From Paracoccus binzhouensis (GTDB lineage Bacteria; Pseudomonadota; Alphaproteobacteria; Rhodobacterales; Rhodobacteraceae): a stretch of DNA of 37,973 nucleotides. The position numbers and the translations under genes were made by a program. This document shows, in pieces, positions 1-8,106 of this stretch. The notes under the pieces were generated by a model. It had not been told where the DNA came from, searched no databases, and worked only from the letters and a program-made list of their open reading frames with translations. Within the stretch, counting starts at the first letter, position 1; the number at the start of each line of letters is the position of its first letter. The stretch lies in assembly GCF_016446475.1 (NCBI RefSeq), contig NZ_JAEHFP010000032.1, positions 1 through 37,973 of the forward strand, in the 5' to 3' direction.

Positions 1-376
1 ATTGCGTGCCAAGGTCACCTCCCACGTAGAGATGATCTTGAATCACAGCCAGGCGCGCAGGGGAATCCTTTTTGTCAACACAACCTAACGAATTTCGATA
101 GAGAAAGCGGTTGATTTTTCCGGGATGTTCTCAGGCGGCCGGGTGCTGAATATGTCGAGTTTTATGGTTTTTCTTCATCGCCCACACGGAAATGCCGCAA
201 GGCCCATCGACCGGAAATGCGGGCCGGGATTGGCTGTGATGCGGCGCGGCAAACCGCCGCCCCTGACGTCATTCCCGAGCGTTTTTCACAGGACGCAAAA
301 TCCGAACCCGAGCGTTCGTATCGGGAATCCTTCACCAAGGAATTCAGTCAACTATATGTTTTTATTTGATTATTTA
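1..376. other. non-coding left edge
   Basis: I see no convincing gene here. An open frame runs in from position 125, but its translation has no recognisable domain, its codon use is unlike the neighbours, and it only becomes protein-like after the ATG at 476. The stretch is more AT-rich than the rest of the window, especially 340-380, which leads into a promoter. Confidence 0.5.
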
Positions 377-405
377 TTGACCTCCCCCAGATGGCCCGCT
401 ATATC
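377..405 (+). promoter_or_regulatory. sigma70-type promoter of the four-cysteine protein gene
   Basis: A -35 box TTGACC (377-382) and a -10 box TATATC (400-405) are separated by exactly 17 bases. The site lies about 70 bases before the ATG at 476 in a locally AT-rich stretch, giving a leader of roughly 65 bases. Assignment is by consensus only. Confidence 0.55.
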
Positions 406-417
406 CGGCACAAGGTC

Positions 418-460
418 GCCAGCCAGCGGAACGCCAGCCAGCAACCACGAAGCCAGCCAG
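418..460 (+). repeat. three direct GCCAGCCAG repeats in a 5' leader
   Basis: GCCAGCCAG occurs at 418-426, 433-441 and 452-460, with start-to-start distances of 15 and 19 bases. All three lie between the predicted promoter and the ribosome-binding site (AGGAG, about 463-467) of the small gene at 476. They could be a protein or RNA binding site in the leader, or simple slippage. Confidence 0.7.
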
Positions 461-475
461 ACAGGAGAAACCAGA

Positions 476-673
476 ATGGCAAATACCGCTTGCAACGCCT
501 GTGCGTTTTATGAGGATCACGTCGCCAACTCCGCCAGCACGCTTTCGGATTCCGGCCTGTGCCGCGCCAACCCGCCCGTCACCCAGAAGGATGCCGACAG
601 CCGGGGCTATTGGCCGGTGGTGAAGTCGAGCGACTGGTGCGGGCAATTCGCCACCAGCTTCGCGGCCGAGTGA
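476..673 (+). CDS. small four-cysteine protein, possible metal or Fe-S binding
   Basis: This encodes 65 residues starting at an ATG preceded by AGGAG. Four cysteines lie at positions 6, 9, 29 and 55 (CxxC, then a GLC motif, then a DWCGQF motif near the C-terminus), a spacing that suggests a small zinc or iron-sulfur fold. Short proteins ending in W-P-V...DWCG.F are, to my recollection, widespread and uncharacterised in Proteobacteria, and some are compared with the small Fe-S subunits of benzylsuccinate synthase. There is no signal peptide and no membrane segment. The gene has its own promoter and terminator, so it is monocistronic. The open frame continues upstream to 125, but that part looks non-coding. 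Function unknown. Confidence 0.8.
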   Translation: MANTACNACAFYEDHVANSASTLSDSGLCRANPPVTQKDADSRGYWPVVKSSDWCGQFATSFAAE

Positions 674-694
674 TTCCCGGCAATCGGCGTTTCA

Positions 695-716
695 AGGCAG
701 CCTGCGGGCTGCCTTT
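695..716 (+). terminator. rho-independent terminator of the small gene
   Basis: A perfect 8-bp stem (AGGCAGCC / GGCTGCCT) with a TGCG loop lies 22 bases after the stop codon at 673. The 3' arm runs straight into TTT. Confidence 0.75.
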
Positions 717-754
717 CGCGTTCTTGCCGACCGGGACCGGCCACGGGCGTGGCC

Positions 755-1101
755 TCAGGACCTCTTGCCCCGGCCGGCCGGCACATGGTGCAGCAGCGAC
801 GAACAGGCGCCCATGACATGGGCATGCAGCAGGGTGCCGGCCTTTTCGGCATCGCCCTCGCGGTGGGCGGCGAGAACCTGGCGATGCTCGCGATCCGCAG
901 TGCCCTGGCCATGCGACAGCGCCGGCCGGATGCGCTGGCGGCTGTGGCCCCGCCCGTTCAGTGCCGGCCATTGCGCCACGTTAGTTTTGCGGGCGAAGGC
1001 GTCGTAGAAAGGCCTCGGCCTCGGCGAAGGTCTCGGGTGTCTCATGCGACACCGGCAGCTTGATGGCGGCCGATTCCAAGATGGCCCGGTCTCGAAGAAC
1101 T
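755..1101 (-). pseudogene. GntR-family (FCD) regulator remnant, 5' half missing
   Basis: Two minus-strand frames together resemble the ligand-binding FCD domain of a GntR regulator. One reads [20 protein letters not shown] (about 1101-1015). After a one-base shift near 1005-1010 the other reads [18 protein letters not shown], followed by the typical C-terminal block TADREHRQVLAAHREGDAEK. Between ALN and the C-terminal block, about 45 residues expected of the family appear to be missing. No helix-turn-helix domain precedes it: to the right of about 1101 the sequence belongs to the next remnant. The gene is therefore truncated, frameshifted and internally deleted. It probably once regulated the adjacent racemase gene. 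The call rests on motif memory of the family. Confidence 0.65.
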
Positions 1102-1109
1102 GGCGATCT

Positions 1110-1500
1110 CGGATTCGGCGCATATCTCCCTTCTGCCAGATCACCGACCCGGTGCAGATGCGGGACGGCGCGCTTTGGAGCAGGAACGCGGTGGCGATCC
1201 GGCCCGGCACGCTGGACCGCTCGCCCTGTGGCACCGGCTGTTCGGCCCGCATGGCGGTCTTGCATGCCAAGGGCCGGATGAGGACCGGCGACCGCTTCGT
1301 CGGCACCTCGCTCTTGCAAACCGATCTCCATTGCCGCATCGACGGCGAGCTTGGCCTGAACGGCAGGCCGGCGATCAGCCCGGTCATCTCGGGCCGGGCC
1401 CGGATCACCGGCACCAGGCAGCTGAGCTCGATCCGGCCGACCCGTTCCCGTGCGGTTATCGCCTGCCGGATACCCGGCCGATGGCGGAGACGCCGCCCCG
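1110..1500 (+). pseudogene. proline racemase / hydroxyproline epimerase-type gene, C-terminal remnant
   Basis: The frame carries the family's C-terminal signature: [10 protein letters not shown], then the catalytic-cysteine motif [20 protein letters not shown], then [12 protein letters not shown] one-base deletion at about 1425 moves the reading to the next frame, which continues with [16 protein letters not shown]. The N-terminal half, which carries the first catalytic cysteine of this two-base enzyme family, is absent. The sequence to the left is the remnant regulator on the other strand. Enzymes of this family racemise proline, epimerise 4-hydroxyproline or dehydrate 3-hydroxyproline, and the subtype cannot be decided from this fragment. 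The intact pyrroline-2-carboxylate reductase-type gene just downstream fits a former hydroxyproline or D-proline cluster. Confidence 0.75.
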
Positions 1501-1616
1501 ACGCCGCCGGCAGGGGCCGGGCTTGAGGAAACCGCCCGGCGGGGTCGCCGCGCCGGGCCCCGCGCAACGACAGCCCGGCCGCGTGAGGGTCCGGGCCAAA
1601 GGAGGCAAGGCCGACC

Positions 1617-2564
1617 ATGACCAGCAACGCTGCCCCGCAATTCCTGTCCTATGACGCGGCGATCGGCCGGCTGAACTGGCGCGATGCCGTCGAGGCGCTG
1701 CGCCAGGGCCATGCGCTGCCTCGAGCCCAGATCCGCGACGTGTTCCTGGGCCCGCCGACCGGCACGATGATGAGCCGCTCGGCCTGGATCGAGGGGCTGG
1801 GCTATGGCGCCAAGACCTTCACCGTCTTCGACGGCAATGCGGCGCGGGGACTGCCGACCGTCCAGGGCGCCATGCTGGTCTTTGGGGGCGGGACCGGCGC
1901 GCTGCAAGCCATCGTCGACAGCCCGCTGGTGACCGAGATCAAGACCGCCGCCGATTCCGTGCTGGGCGCCAGCCTGCTGGCGCGGCCCGACAGCCGCCAC
2001 CTGTTGGTCGTGGGCGCGGGCACGGTCGCGACCAGCCTGGTCAAGGCCTATACGGCGGTGCTGCCGGGAATCGAGCGCGTCTCGGTCTGGGCGCGCCGCC
2101 CGGAACAGGCGCAGGCGCTGGTGGAGGGGCTGGAGGGCGTCCGGGTCGAGCTGGTGGCGGTGCCCGACCTGCAGGCGGCGGTGGGGCAGGCCGACATCGT
2201 GACGTCGGCCACCATGGCGCGGCAGCCGGTGATCCTGGGCGACTGGGTACGGCCAGGCACCCATGTCGACCTGATCGGCGCCTTCAAGGCCGACATGCGC
2301 GAGGCCGACGATGCGCTGATGGCCAGGGCCGCGATCTTCGTGGACAGCCGCGAGACGACGCTGGGCCATATCGGCGAGCTGATGCTGCCCATCGCCTCGG
2401 GCGCGATCAGCCCCGAAAGCGTGCTGGGCGATCTCTACGACCTGCTGCGCCCCGGCGCGCGCCGGCGGCAATCGGATGACGAGATCACCGTCTTCAAGAA
2501 CGGCGGCGGCGCGCATCTCGACCTGATGATCGCGTCCTGGATCGCCCGGGTGATGGCGGGCTGA
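1617..2564 (+). CDS. ornithine cyclodeaminase / delta1-pyrroline-2-carboxylate reductase family protein
   Basis: This 315-residue protein of the ornithine cyclodeaminase/mu-crystallin family has full family length. Near residue 125 there is a Rossmann nucleotide-binding motif (VVGAGTVATSL), preceded by the substrate-side segment with K-T-F-T-V-F and followed by TSATMARQPVI and DLIGAF. The ATG has a strong AAAGGAGG ribosome-binding site. Members either deaminate ornithine to proline or reduce pyrroline-2-carboxylate to L-proline with NAD(P)H, as LhpI does in hydroxyproline and D-amino-acid breakdown. The adjacent racemase remnant and the putA locus favour the reductase role, which would feed L-proline to PutA. 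That role is inference. The gene is intact although its upstream partner is broken, so it may depend on a remnant promoter. Confidence 0.85.
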   Translation: MTSNAAPQFLSYDAAIGRLNWRDAVEALRQGHALPRAQIRDVFLGPPTGTMMSRSAWIEGLGYGAKTFTVFDGNAARGLPTVQGAMLVFGGGTGALQAIVDSPLVTEIKTAADSVLGASLLARPDSRHLLVVGAGTVATSLVKAYTAVLPGIERVSVWARRPEQAQALVEGLEGVRVELVAVPDLQAAVGQADIVTSATMARQPVILGDWVRPGTHVDLIGAFKADMREADDALMARAAIFVDSRETTLGHIGELMLPIASGAISPESVLGDLYDLLRPGARRRQSDDEITVFKNGGGAHLDLMIASWIARVMAG

Positions 2565-2568
2565 GCCC

Positions 2569-3033
2569 TTAGCCCAGGCGGAAGTTCTGCTCGACCACCG
2601 CCTCCATCGAGACATGGCTCGAGGTGTTGCTGACATGCGGCAGCACCGAGATCTTCTCGGCCAGGATGCGCCGGAAATCCGCCATGTCGCGCGAGCGGAC
2701 CTTCATCAGGTAGTCGCAGCCGCCGGCGATCATGTAGCATTCCTCGACCTCGGGGATGGCGCGGACGGCGGCGTTGAATTGCTGCAGCGCGTGTTCGCGA
2801 GTGTCGGTCATGTTGACCTCGACATAGGTCACATGCGTCAGCCCCAGCTTCAGCGGCGACAGGATGGCGCGATAGCCGGTGATCAGCCCGATCTCCTCCA
2901 GGTGCCGGATGCGCTGCGCCACCGGGGTCTTGGACAGCCCGACCCGGCGCGCCAGTTCGGCGATGGGGATGCGGGCATTCTGGGTCAGTTCCGCCAGGAT
3001 CTTCCTGTCCAGCGCGTCCAGATCCGGATCCAT
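2569..3033 (-). CDS. Lrp/AsnC-family regulator, probable activator of putA
   Basis: This 154-residue protein has the standard Lrp/AsnC layout. The N-terminal winged helix-turn-helix (LDRKILAELTQNARIPIAEL, then RVGLSKTPVAQRIRHLEE) covers about residues 8-60. The RAM effector domain follows, with GGCDYLMKVRSRDMADF near residues 104-120. The gene is divergent from putA with 109 bases between the start codons, the arrangement known for PutR, a proline-responsive Lrp-type activator of putA in alphaproteobacteria such as Rhodobacter and Agrobacterium. That assignment is by analogy. The start at 3033 (ATG, MDPDLDALDRK) is the only one fitting the domain. No clear Shine-Dalgarno precedes it, so it may be weakly translated or leaderless. 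The 3' end faces the cyclodeaminase-type gene with four bases between the coding regions. Confidence 0.88.
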   Translation of the reverse strand: MDPDLDALDRKILAELTQNARIPIAELARRVGLSKTPVAQRIRHLEEIGLITGYRAILSPLKLGLTHVTYVEVNMTDTREHALQQFNAAVRAIPEVEECYMIAGGCDYLMKVRSRDMADFRRILAEKISVLPHVSNTSSHVSMEAVVEQNFRLG

Positions 3034-3142
3034 TCTGCAAATCGTCCCGAATTTGTTCCATCGGCCTAGCAAATGGGCACATTTCAGGCGCACCGCCTGG
3101 CAGCCATCTGGTATTCCTGTCCTATCGAATAAGGAGATCGGC
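3034..3142. promoter_or_regulatory. divergent regulatory region between the Lrp-type gene and putA
   Basis: These 109 bases separate two divergent start codons and must hold both promoters and any Lrp-type operator. The segment is AT-richer than its surroundings (AAATCGTCCCGAATTTGTTCC and AGCAAATGG near 3039-3076). I could not settle on a single -35/-10 pair. The putA ribosome-binding site AAGGAG is at 3131-3136. Confidence 0.5.
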
Positions 3143-6100
3143 ATGAGCCCTGTCAACCCCCCCGTGCTTTCGGAGCTGTTTCCCGCGCAGGCGAAATTCG
3201 CTGACGAGGCGGCGTTGCTGCAGGGGCTGGTCGCGCAAGCGGCGCTGGATCCCGGGGCCCGCGCCGCGATCAGCGCCCGCGCCGCCCTGCTGGTGCGCCG
3301 CATCCGCGACGAGGCCCGGCCGACGATGATGGAGCATTTCCTGGCCGAATACGGGCTGTCCACGCGCGAAGGCGTGGCGCTGATGTGCCTGGCCGAGGCG
3401 ATGCTGCGCGTCCCCGACCGCATGACCATCGACGCGCTGATCGAGGACAAGATCGCGCCCTCGGACTGGGGCAGGCATCTGGGCGAGGCGTCGTCCTCGC
3501 TGGTCAACGCCTCGACCTGGGCCCTGATGCTGACCGGCAAGGTGCTGGACGACGACCAGGCCGGCATCGCCGGCACGCTGCGCCGCGCCGTGCGGCGGCT
3601 GGGCGAGCCGGTGATCCGCACCGCCGTCGGTCGCGCGATGAAGGAGATGGGCCGGCAGTTCGTGCTGGGCCAGACCATCGCAGGCGCACTGGAACGCGCG
3701 GCCAAGCGCGAGGCGCAGGGCTTCACCTACAGCTATGACATGCTGGGCGAGGCGGCGATGACCGGGGCGGATGCGGCGCGCTACGACCGCGCCTATTCCG
3801 ACGCCATCGCGGCGATCGCGAAAGCCTGCACCAGGGGCTCGGTCGAGGAGAATCCTGGCATCTCGATCAAGCTGTCCGCGCTGCATCCGCGCTATGAGGT
3901 GGCGCAGGAATCCCGCGTCATGACCGAGCTGGTGCCGGTGGTGTTGAAGCTGGCGCGCCAGGCCAAGGCCGCCGGCATGGGCATGAACATCGACGCCGAG
4001 GAGCAGGACCGGCTGGTGCTGTCCCTGAAGGTGATCGAGGCGGTGCTGGCCGATCCCTCTCTGGCCGGCTGGGACGGGTTCGGCGTCGTGGTGCAGGCCT
4101 ATGGCAAACGCGCCGGGCAGGTGATCGACTGGCTGCATGCGCTGGCCGAGCGGCTGGACCGGCGCATCATGGTGCGGCTGGTCAAGGGCGCCTATTGGGA
4201 TACCGAGATCAAGCGGGCGCAGGTCGAGGGATTCCCCGGCTTTCCGCTGTTCACCAGCAAGGTGGCGACCGATGTCAGCTATATCGCCAATGCCCGCAAG
4301 CTGATCGGCTATGCCGACCGCATCTATCCGCAATTCGCCACCCACAACGCCCATACCGTCGCGGCGATCCTGGAGATGGCGGGCGAGACCCGCTTCGAGT
4401 TCCAGCGCCTGCACGGCATGGGCGAGCGGCTGCACGACATCGTGCTGCGCGACCACAACACCCGCTGCCGCATCTATGCGCCGGTCGGCGCGCATCGCGA
4501 CCTTCTGGCCTATCTGGTGCGTCGCCTGCTGGAGAACGGCGCCAACAGCAGCTTCGTGCACCAGATCGTGGATGAGGCGGTCTCGCCCGAGGAGGTCGCC
4601 CGCGACCCGTTCGAGGCGCTGGCCACGGCGAAGCCGCCGCGCTCGCTGGTGGTGCCCGAGGCGCTGTTTGGCGCGTCGCGCAAGAACTCGACCGGATTCG
4701 ATCTGACCGACGAGGAGACGCTGGCCCGTATCTACGCCGCCCGCGACGGGGCGATCCCGGATGCCATGCCGCTGACGGTCTCGGAGCCCAAGGGCAAGAT
4801 GCAGGATGTCGTCAACCCGGCGACGGGAGAAAAGATCGCCCAGGTGCTGATGGTCGATGCCGAGACCGCCACCCGCGCCATCGACGACGCTCGGATCTGG
4901 GACGCCCCGGCGGCCGAGCGTGCCGCGGTGCTGCGCCGCGCCGCCGATCTTTACGAGGCGCATTACGGCCCGATCTTCGGCATCCTGGCGCGCGAGGCCG
5001 GCAAGGCCCTGCCCGACGCGGTGGCCGAGCTGCGCGAGGCGGTGGACTTCCTGCGCTATTACGCCGCCGAGGGCGAACCCCATCTCGGGACCCCGCGCGG
5101 CATCGTCGGCGCGATCAGCCCGTGGAACTTCCCGCTGGCGATCTTCACCGGCCAGATCGCGGCGGCGCTGATGGCCGGCAATGCCGTCATCGCCAAGCCG
5201 GCCGAGCCCACCCCTGTCATCGCCGCCTATGCCATCCGCCTGCTGCACGAAGCCGGCGTGCCGAAAGCCGCGCTGCAACTGCTGCCCGGCGCCGGCCGCG
5301 TGGTCGGCACGGCGCTGACCTCGGACCCGCGCGTCTCGGGGCTGGTCTTCACCGGCTCGACCGAGACCGCGCAGACCATCGCCCGCACCATGGCCGCGAA
5401 CCTGGCACCCGGCACGCCGCTGATCGCCGAGACCGGCGGGCTGAACGCGATGATCGTGGATTCCACCGCGCTGCCGGAACAGGCGGTGCGCGACATCGTG
5501 AACTCGGCCTTCCGCTCGGCCGGCCAGCGCTGCTCGGCGCTGCGCTGCCTTTATGTGCAGGAGGACGTGGCGCCACATCTGATCCAGATGATCAAGGGCG
5601 CCATGGACGAGCTGCGCGTCGGCGATCCGTGGAGCCTGGCCACCGATGTCGGCCCGGTCATCGACCCCGGCGCGCAGAAGGAAATCGCCGATTACATCGC
5701 CGCCAATGCGGGCCGCGTGCTGCACAGGCTGGCCGCGCCGTCGCGGGGTTTCTTCATCCCGCCGACCATGCTGAAGGTTTCCGGCATCGCCGACCTGGAG
5801 CGCGAGATCTTCGGCCCGGTCCTGCATGTCGCGACCTTCAGGGGCGACCAGCTTGTCCAGGTGATCGCCGAGATCAACGCCCGCGGTTTCGGCCTGACCT
5901 TCGGGCTGCACACCCGCATCGACTCGCGCGTGCAGGAGGTCTCGGATGCCATCCATGTCGGCAATATCTACGTCAACCGCAACCAGATCGGCGCGGTGGT
6001 GGGATCGCAACCCTTCGGCGGCGAGGGGCTGTCGGGCACCGGGCCCAAGGCCGGGGGGCCGCGCTATGTGCCACGCTTCTTCGCGCCTGCCGCGCCTGCG

Positions 6101-6562
6101 GCCCCGGCCGGCGGCTGGCAGGGCCAGGCCGACGAGGCCCGGCTGCGCGGCGCTCTGGCCAGCGCGGCCCCGAAGAAGATCGAGGAGCGGCTGATGCCCG
6201 GCCCCACGGGCGAGCTGAACCGCCTGACTGCGCATAGCCGCCCGCCGCTGCTCTGCCTCGGCCCCGGCGCCGATACGGTCGCGGCGCAGGTGGCGGCGGT
6301 CGAGGCGCTTGGCGGGCAGGCCGCCGGCGCCGATGGCGCACTGCCCCCCGAGGCCCTGACCCGGCTGCCGCAGCTTTCCGCCGTGCTCTGGTGGGGGGAC
6401 GAGGCGCGCGGCCGCGCCTATGCCCAGGCCCTGGCCGCGCGCGACGGCGAGATCGTGCAGCTGGTCACCGCCATGCCCGACCTGGCCCATGTCGCCCATG
6501 AGCGCCACCTTTGCGTCGACACCACCGCCGCGGGAGGCAACGCCGCGCTGCTGGCCGGCTGA
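3143..6562 (+). CDS. putA: bifunctional proline dehydrogenase / glutamate-semialdehyde (P5C) dehydrogenase
   Basis: This 1139-residue PutA oxidises proline to P5C with FAD and then to glutamate with NAD+. The PRODH barrel motifs are RLVKGAYWDTEIK (about residue 343), PQFATHNAHT, EFQRLHGMG and the FAD/proline motif in RRLLENGANSSFVHQ (about 450). The aldehyde dehydrogenase half follows from about 540, with the catalytic-site glutamate at 763 (IAETGG) and nucleophilic cysteine at 797 (GQRCSALR), 34 residues apart. After the ALDH fold there is an extra domain of about 130 residues, as in long type-B PutA proteins. The ribbon-helix-helix DNA-binding domain of trifunctional enterobacterial PutA is absent, so regulation is left to the divergent Lrp-type protein. 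The ATG at 3143 has AAGGAG seven bases ahead. The frame stays open upstream to 2879, but that part overlaps the regulator gene. Confidence 0.96.
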   Translation: MSPVNPPVLSELFPAQAKFADEAALLQGLVAQAALDPGARAAISARAALLVRRIRDEARPTMMEHFLAEYGLSTREGVALMCLAEAMLRVPDRMTIDALIEDKIAPSDWGRHLGEASSSLVNASTWALMLTGKVLDDDQAGIAGTLRRAVRRLGEPVIRTAVGRAMKEMGRQFVLGQTIAGALERAAKREAQGFTYSYDMLGEAAMTGADAARYDRAYSDAIAAIAKACTRGSVEENPGISIKLSALHPRYEVAQESRVMTELVPVVLKLARQAKAAGMGMNIDAEEQDRLVLSLKVIEAVLADPSLAGWDGFGVVVQAYGKRAGQVIDWLHALAERLDRRIMVRLVKGAYWDTEIKRAQVEGFPGFPLFTSKVATDVSYIANARKLIGYADRIYPQFATHNAHTVAAILEMAGETRFEFQRLHGMGERLHDIVLRDHNTRCRIYAPVGAHRDLLAYLVRRLLENGANSSFVHQIVDEAVSPEEVARDPFEALATAKPPRSLVVPEALFGASRKNSTGFDLTDEETLARIYAARDGAIPDAMPLTVSEPKGKMQDVVNPATGEKIAQVLMVDAETATRAIDDARIWDAPAAERAAVLRRAADLYEAHYGPIFGILAREAGKALPDAVAELREAVDFLRYYAAEGEPHLGTPRGIVGAISPWNFPLAIFTGQIAAALMAGNAVIAKPAEPTPVIAAYAIRLLHEAGVPKAALQLLPGAGRVVGTALTSDPRVSGLVFTGSTETAQTIARTMAANLAPGTPLIAETGGLNAMIVDSTALPEQAVRDIVNSAFRSAGQRCSALRCLYVQEDVAPHLIQMIKGAMDELRVGDPWSLATDVGPVIDPGAQKEIADYIAANAGRVLHRLAAPSRGFFIPPTMLKVSGIADLEREIFGPVLHVATFRGDQLVQVIAEINARGFGLTFGLHTRIDSRVQEVSDAIHVGNIYVNRNQIGAVVGSQPFGGEGLSGTGPKAGGPRYVPRFFAPAAPAAPAGGWQGQADEARLRGALASAAPKKIEERLMPGPTGELNRLTAHSRPPLLCLGPGADTVAAQVAAVEALGGQAAGADGALPPEALTRLPQLSAVLWWGDEARGRAYAQALAARDGEIVQLVTAMPDLAHVAHERHLCVDTTAAGGNAALLAG

Positions 6563-6568
6563 CATTCC

Positions 6569-6594
6569 ACAGGGGGCCGCGGCCCCCTGTTTCC
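6569..6594 (+). terminator. hairpin between putA and glutamate dehydrogenase
   Basis: A perfect 22-base palindrome (ACAGGGGGCCG / CGGCCCCCTGT, 6569-6590) is followed by TTTCCCC. It could end the putA message or attenuate read-through into the dehydrogenase gene 30 bases later. The T-run is short. Confidence 0.6.
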
Positions 6595-6619
6595 CCAAAG
6601 AGCCCGGAGGAGGCGTTCC

Positions 6620-8029
6620 ATGAGCAATCAATCATTCCTGGCCGATGTGAACGAGATGTTCGACGTCGCGGCCGCGCATTGCGACCTGCCCGAGGGGCTG
6701 GCCGAGAAGATCAAGGTCTGCAACGCGACCTATGTCACCCGCTTCGGCGTGCGGCTGCGCGGGCGGATGCATACCTTCACCGGCTGGCGGGCGGTGCATT
6801 CGACGCATAGCCGCCCGGCCAAGGGCGGCATCCGCTTCGCCCCCAATGCCGACCAGGACGAGGTCGAGGCGCTGGCGGCTCTGATGACCTACAAATGCGC
6901 GCTGGTGCGGCTGCCCTTCGGCGGCTCCAAGGGGGCGCTGAAGATCGACCCCGCCGACTGGACCGAGACCGAGCTGGAAAAGATCACCCGTCGCTTCGCG
7001 CAGGAGCTGATGGCGCATGAATTCCTCAGCTCGGCCGCCAATGTGCCGGCGCCGGACATGGGCACGGGCGAGCTGAACATGATGTGGATCGCCGACGAAT
7101 ACCGCCGCGCCCGGCCGCAGGACATCAACGCGCTGGGTTGCGTCACCGGCAAGCCGGTCGGCGGCGGCGGCATCGAGGGCCGCACCGAGGCCACCGGCCG
7201 CGGCGTGCAATATGCGATCCGCGAATTCTTCCGCCATCCCGCCGACCGGGCCCGCGCCGGCTTCCGGTCCGAGACCCTGTCGGGCCTGGCCTGCGTGGTG
7301 CAGGGGCTGGGCAATGTCGGCTTCCACGCCGCCAAGTTCCTGTCGCAGGAGGATGGCGTCCGTATCGTCACGGTGATCGAACGCTCGGGCGTGGTGCGCA
7401 ATCCCGACGGCATCGACATCGATGCGCTCAAGGCGCATCTGGTGCAGACCGGCTCGGTCGAGGGCTTTGCCGGCGGCGCGGTCAGCCCGCCCGACATGGG
7501 CGCATTGGCCGATGATTGCGACATCCTGATTCCCGCCGCAGCCGAGGGCGCGATCACCGAGGAGAATGCCGCCTCGATCAAGGCGGCGCTGATCGTCGAG
7601 GCTGCGAACGGCCCCACCACCAAGGCCGCCGACACCATCCTGCGCCAGGCCGGCAAGATCATCCTGCCCGACCTGTTCGCCAATGCCGGCGGCGTGGTGG
7701 TGTCCTATTTCGAATGGGTGAAGAACCTCAGCCACATCCCCTTCGGCCTGATGGAGCGGCGGCTGGAGGAGGACGAGCACCGGCTGCTGGCGCGCTCGCT
7801 CGAGCAGATGACCGGCCGGGATTTCCCCAGCGAGCATGCCCGCTTTCTGGAGGCGCGCAGCGAGATCGCGCTGGTCCGCTCGGGGCTCGACGACATCATG
7901 CGCGCCGCCTATCGCCGGATGAGCGCGCTGTGGAACCGCCCCGACGGCAGCTACCCGGACCTGCGCACCGCCGCCTATGTGCTGGCCATCGACGAGGTGG
8001 CGCAGGCCTACAAGGCCATTGGGCTTTAG
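6620..8029 (+). CDS. glutamate dehydrogenase (Glu/Leu/Phe/Val family)
   Basis: This 469-residue dehydrogenase converts glutamate to 2-oxoglutarate and ammonia, or the reverse, with NAD(P). The glutamate-binding segment is PAKGGIRF, followed by the lysine region MTYKCALVRLPFGGSKGALK (about residues 93-112), then the aspartate-containing motif PAPDMGTGE (about 148) and TGKPVGGGGIEGR. The Rossmann motif VVQGLGNVGFHAAK is in the C-terminal half. A GGAGG ribosome-binding site precedes the ATG. Placed 57 bases after putA, it completes proline to glutamate to 2-oxoglutarate. A hairpin lies between the two genes, so co-transcription is possible but partial. The sequence alone does not settle NAD versus NADP preference, and the catabolic role is inferred from context. 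Confidence 0.92.
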   Translation: MSNQSFLADVNEMFDVAAAHCDLPEGLAEKIKVCNATYVTRFGVRLRGRMHTFTGWRAVHSTHSRPAKGGIRFAPNADQDEVEALAALMTYKCALVRLPFGGSKGALKIDPADWTETELEKITRRFAQELMAHEFLSSAANVPAPDMGTGELNMMWIADEYRRARPQDINALGCVTGKPVGGGGIEGRTEATGRGVQYAIREFFRHPADRARAGFRSETLSGLACVVQGLGNVGFHAAKFLSQEDGVRIVTVIERSGVVRNPDGIDIDALKAHLVQTGSVEGFAGGAVSPPDMGALADDCDILIPAAAEGAITEENAASIKAALIVEAANGPTTKAADTILRQAGKIILPDLFANAGGVVVSYFEWVKNLSHIPFGLMERRLEEDEHRLLARSLEQMTGRDFPSEHARFLEARSEIALVRSGLDDIMRAAYRRMSALWNRPDGSYPDLRTAAYVLAIDEVAQAYKAIGL

Positions 8030-8053
8030 GCTCCGGGGGTCGCGACAAGGAAA

Positions 8054-8085
8054 AGCCCCGCCGGCGCGTCGCCGGCGGGGCTGTT
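8054..8085. terminator. bidirectional terminator between convergent genes
   Basis: A perfect 13-bp stem (AGCCCCGCCGGCG / CGCCGGCGGGGCT) closes a CGT loop between the glutamate dehydrogenase stop (8029) and the stop of the convergent membrane protein (8107). AAAA on the left and GTTT on the right allow termination in both directions. Confidence 0.8.
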
Positions 8086-8106
8086 TCCGTGATCGGCCCG
8101 CGCCGC

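Noticed and set aside
125..475. N-terminal extension of the four-cysteine protein
   Set aside because: The promoter, the leader repeats and the AGGAG ribosome-binding site all fall inside it, and the residues do not look like coding sequence.
3122..6631. 1169-residue open frame on the minus strand across putA
   Set aside because: It is the antisense of a high-GC gene. The translation is Gly/Arg/His-rich with no domain, while the plus-strand putA has full motifs.
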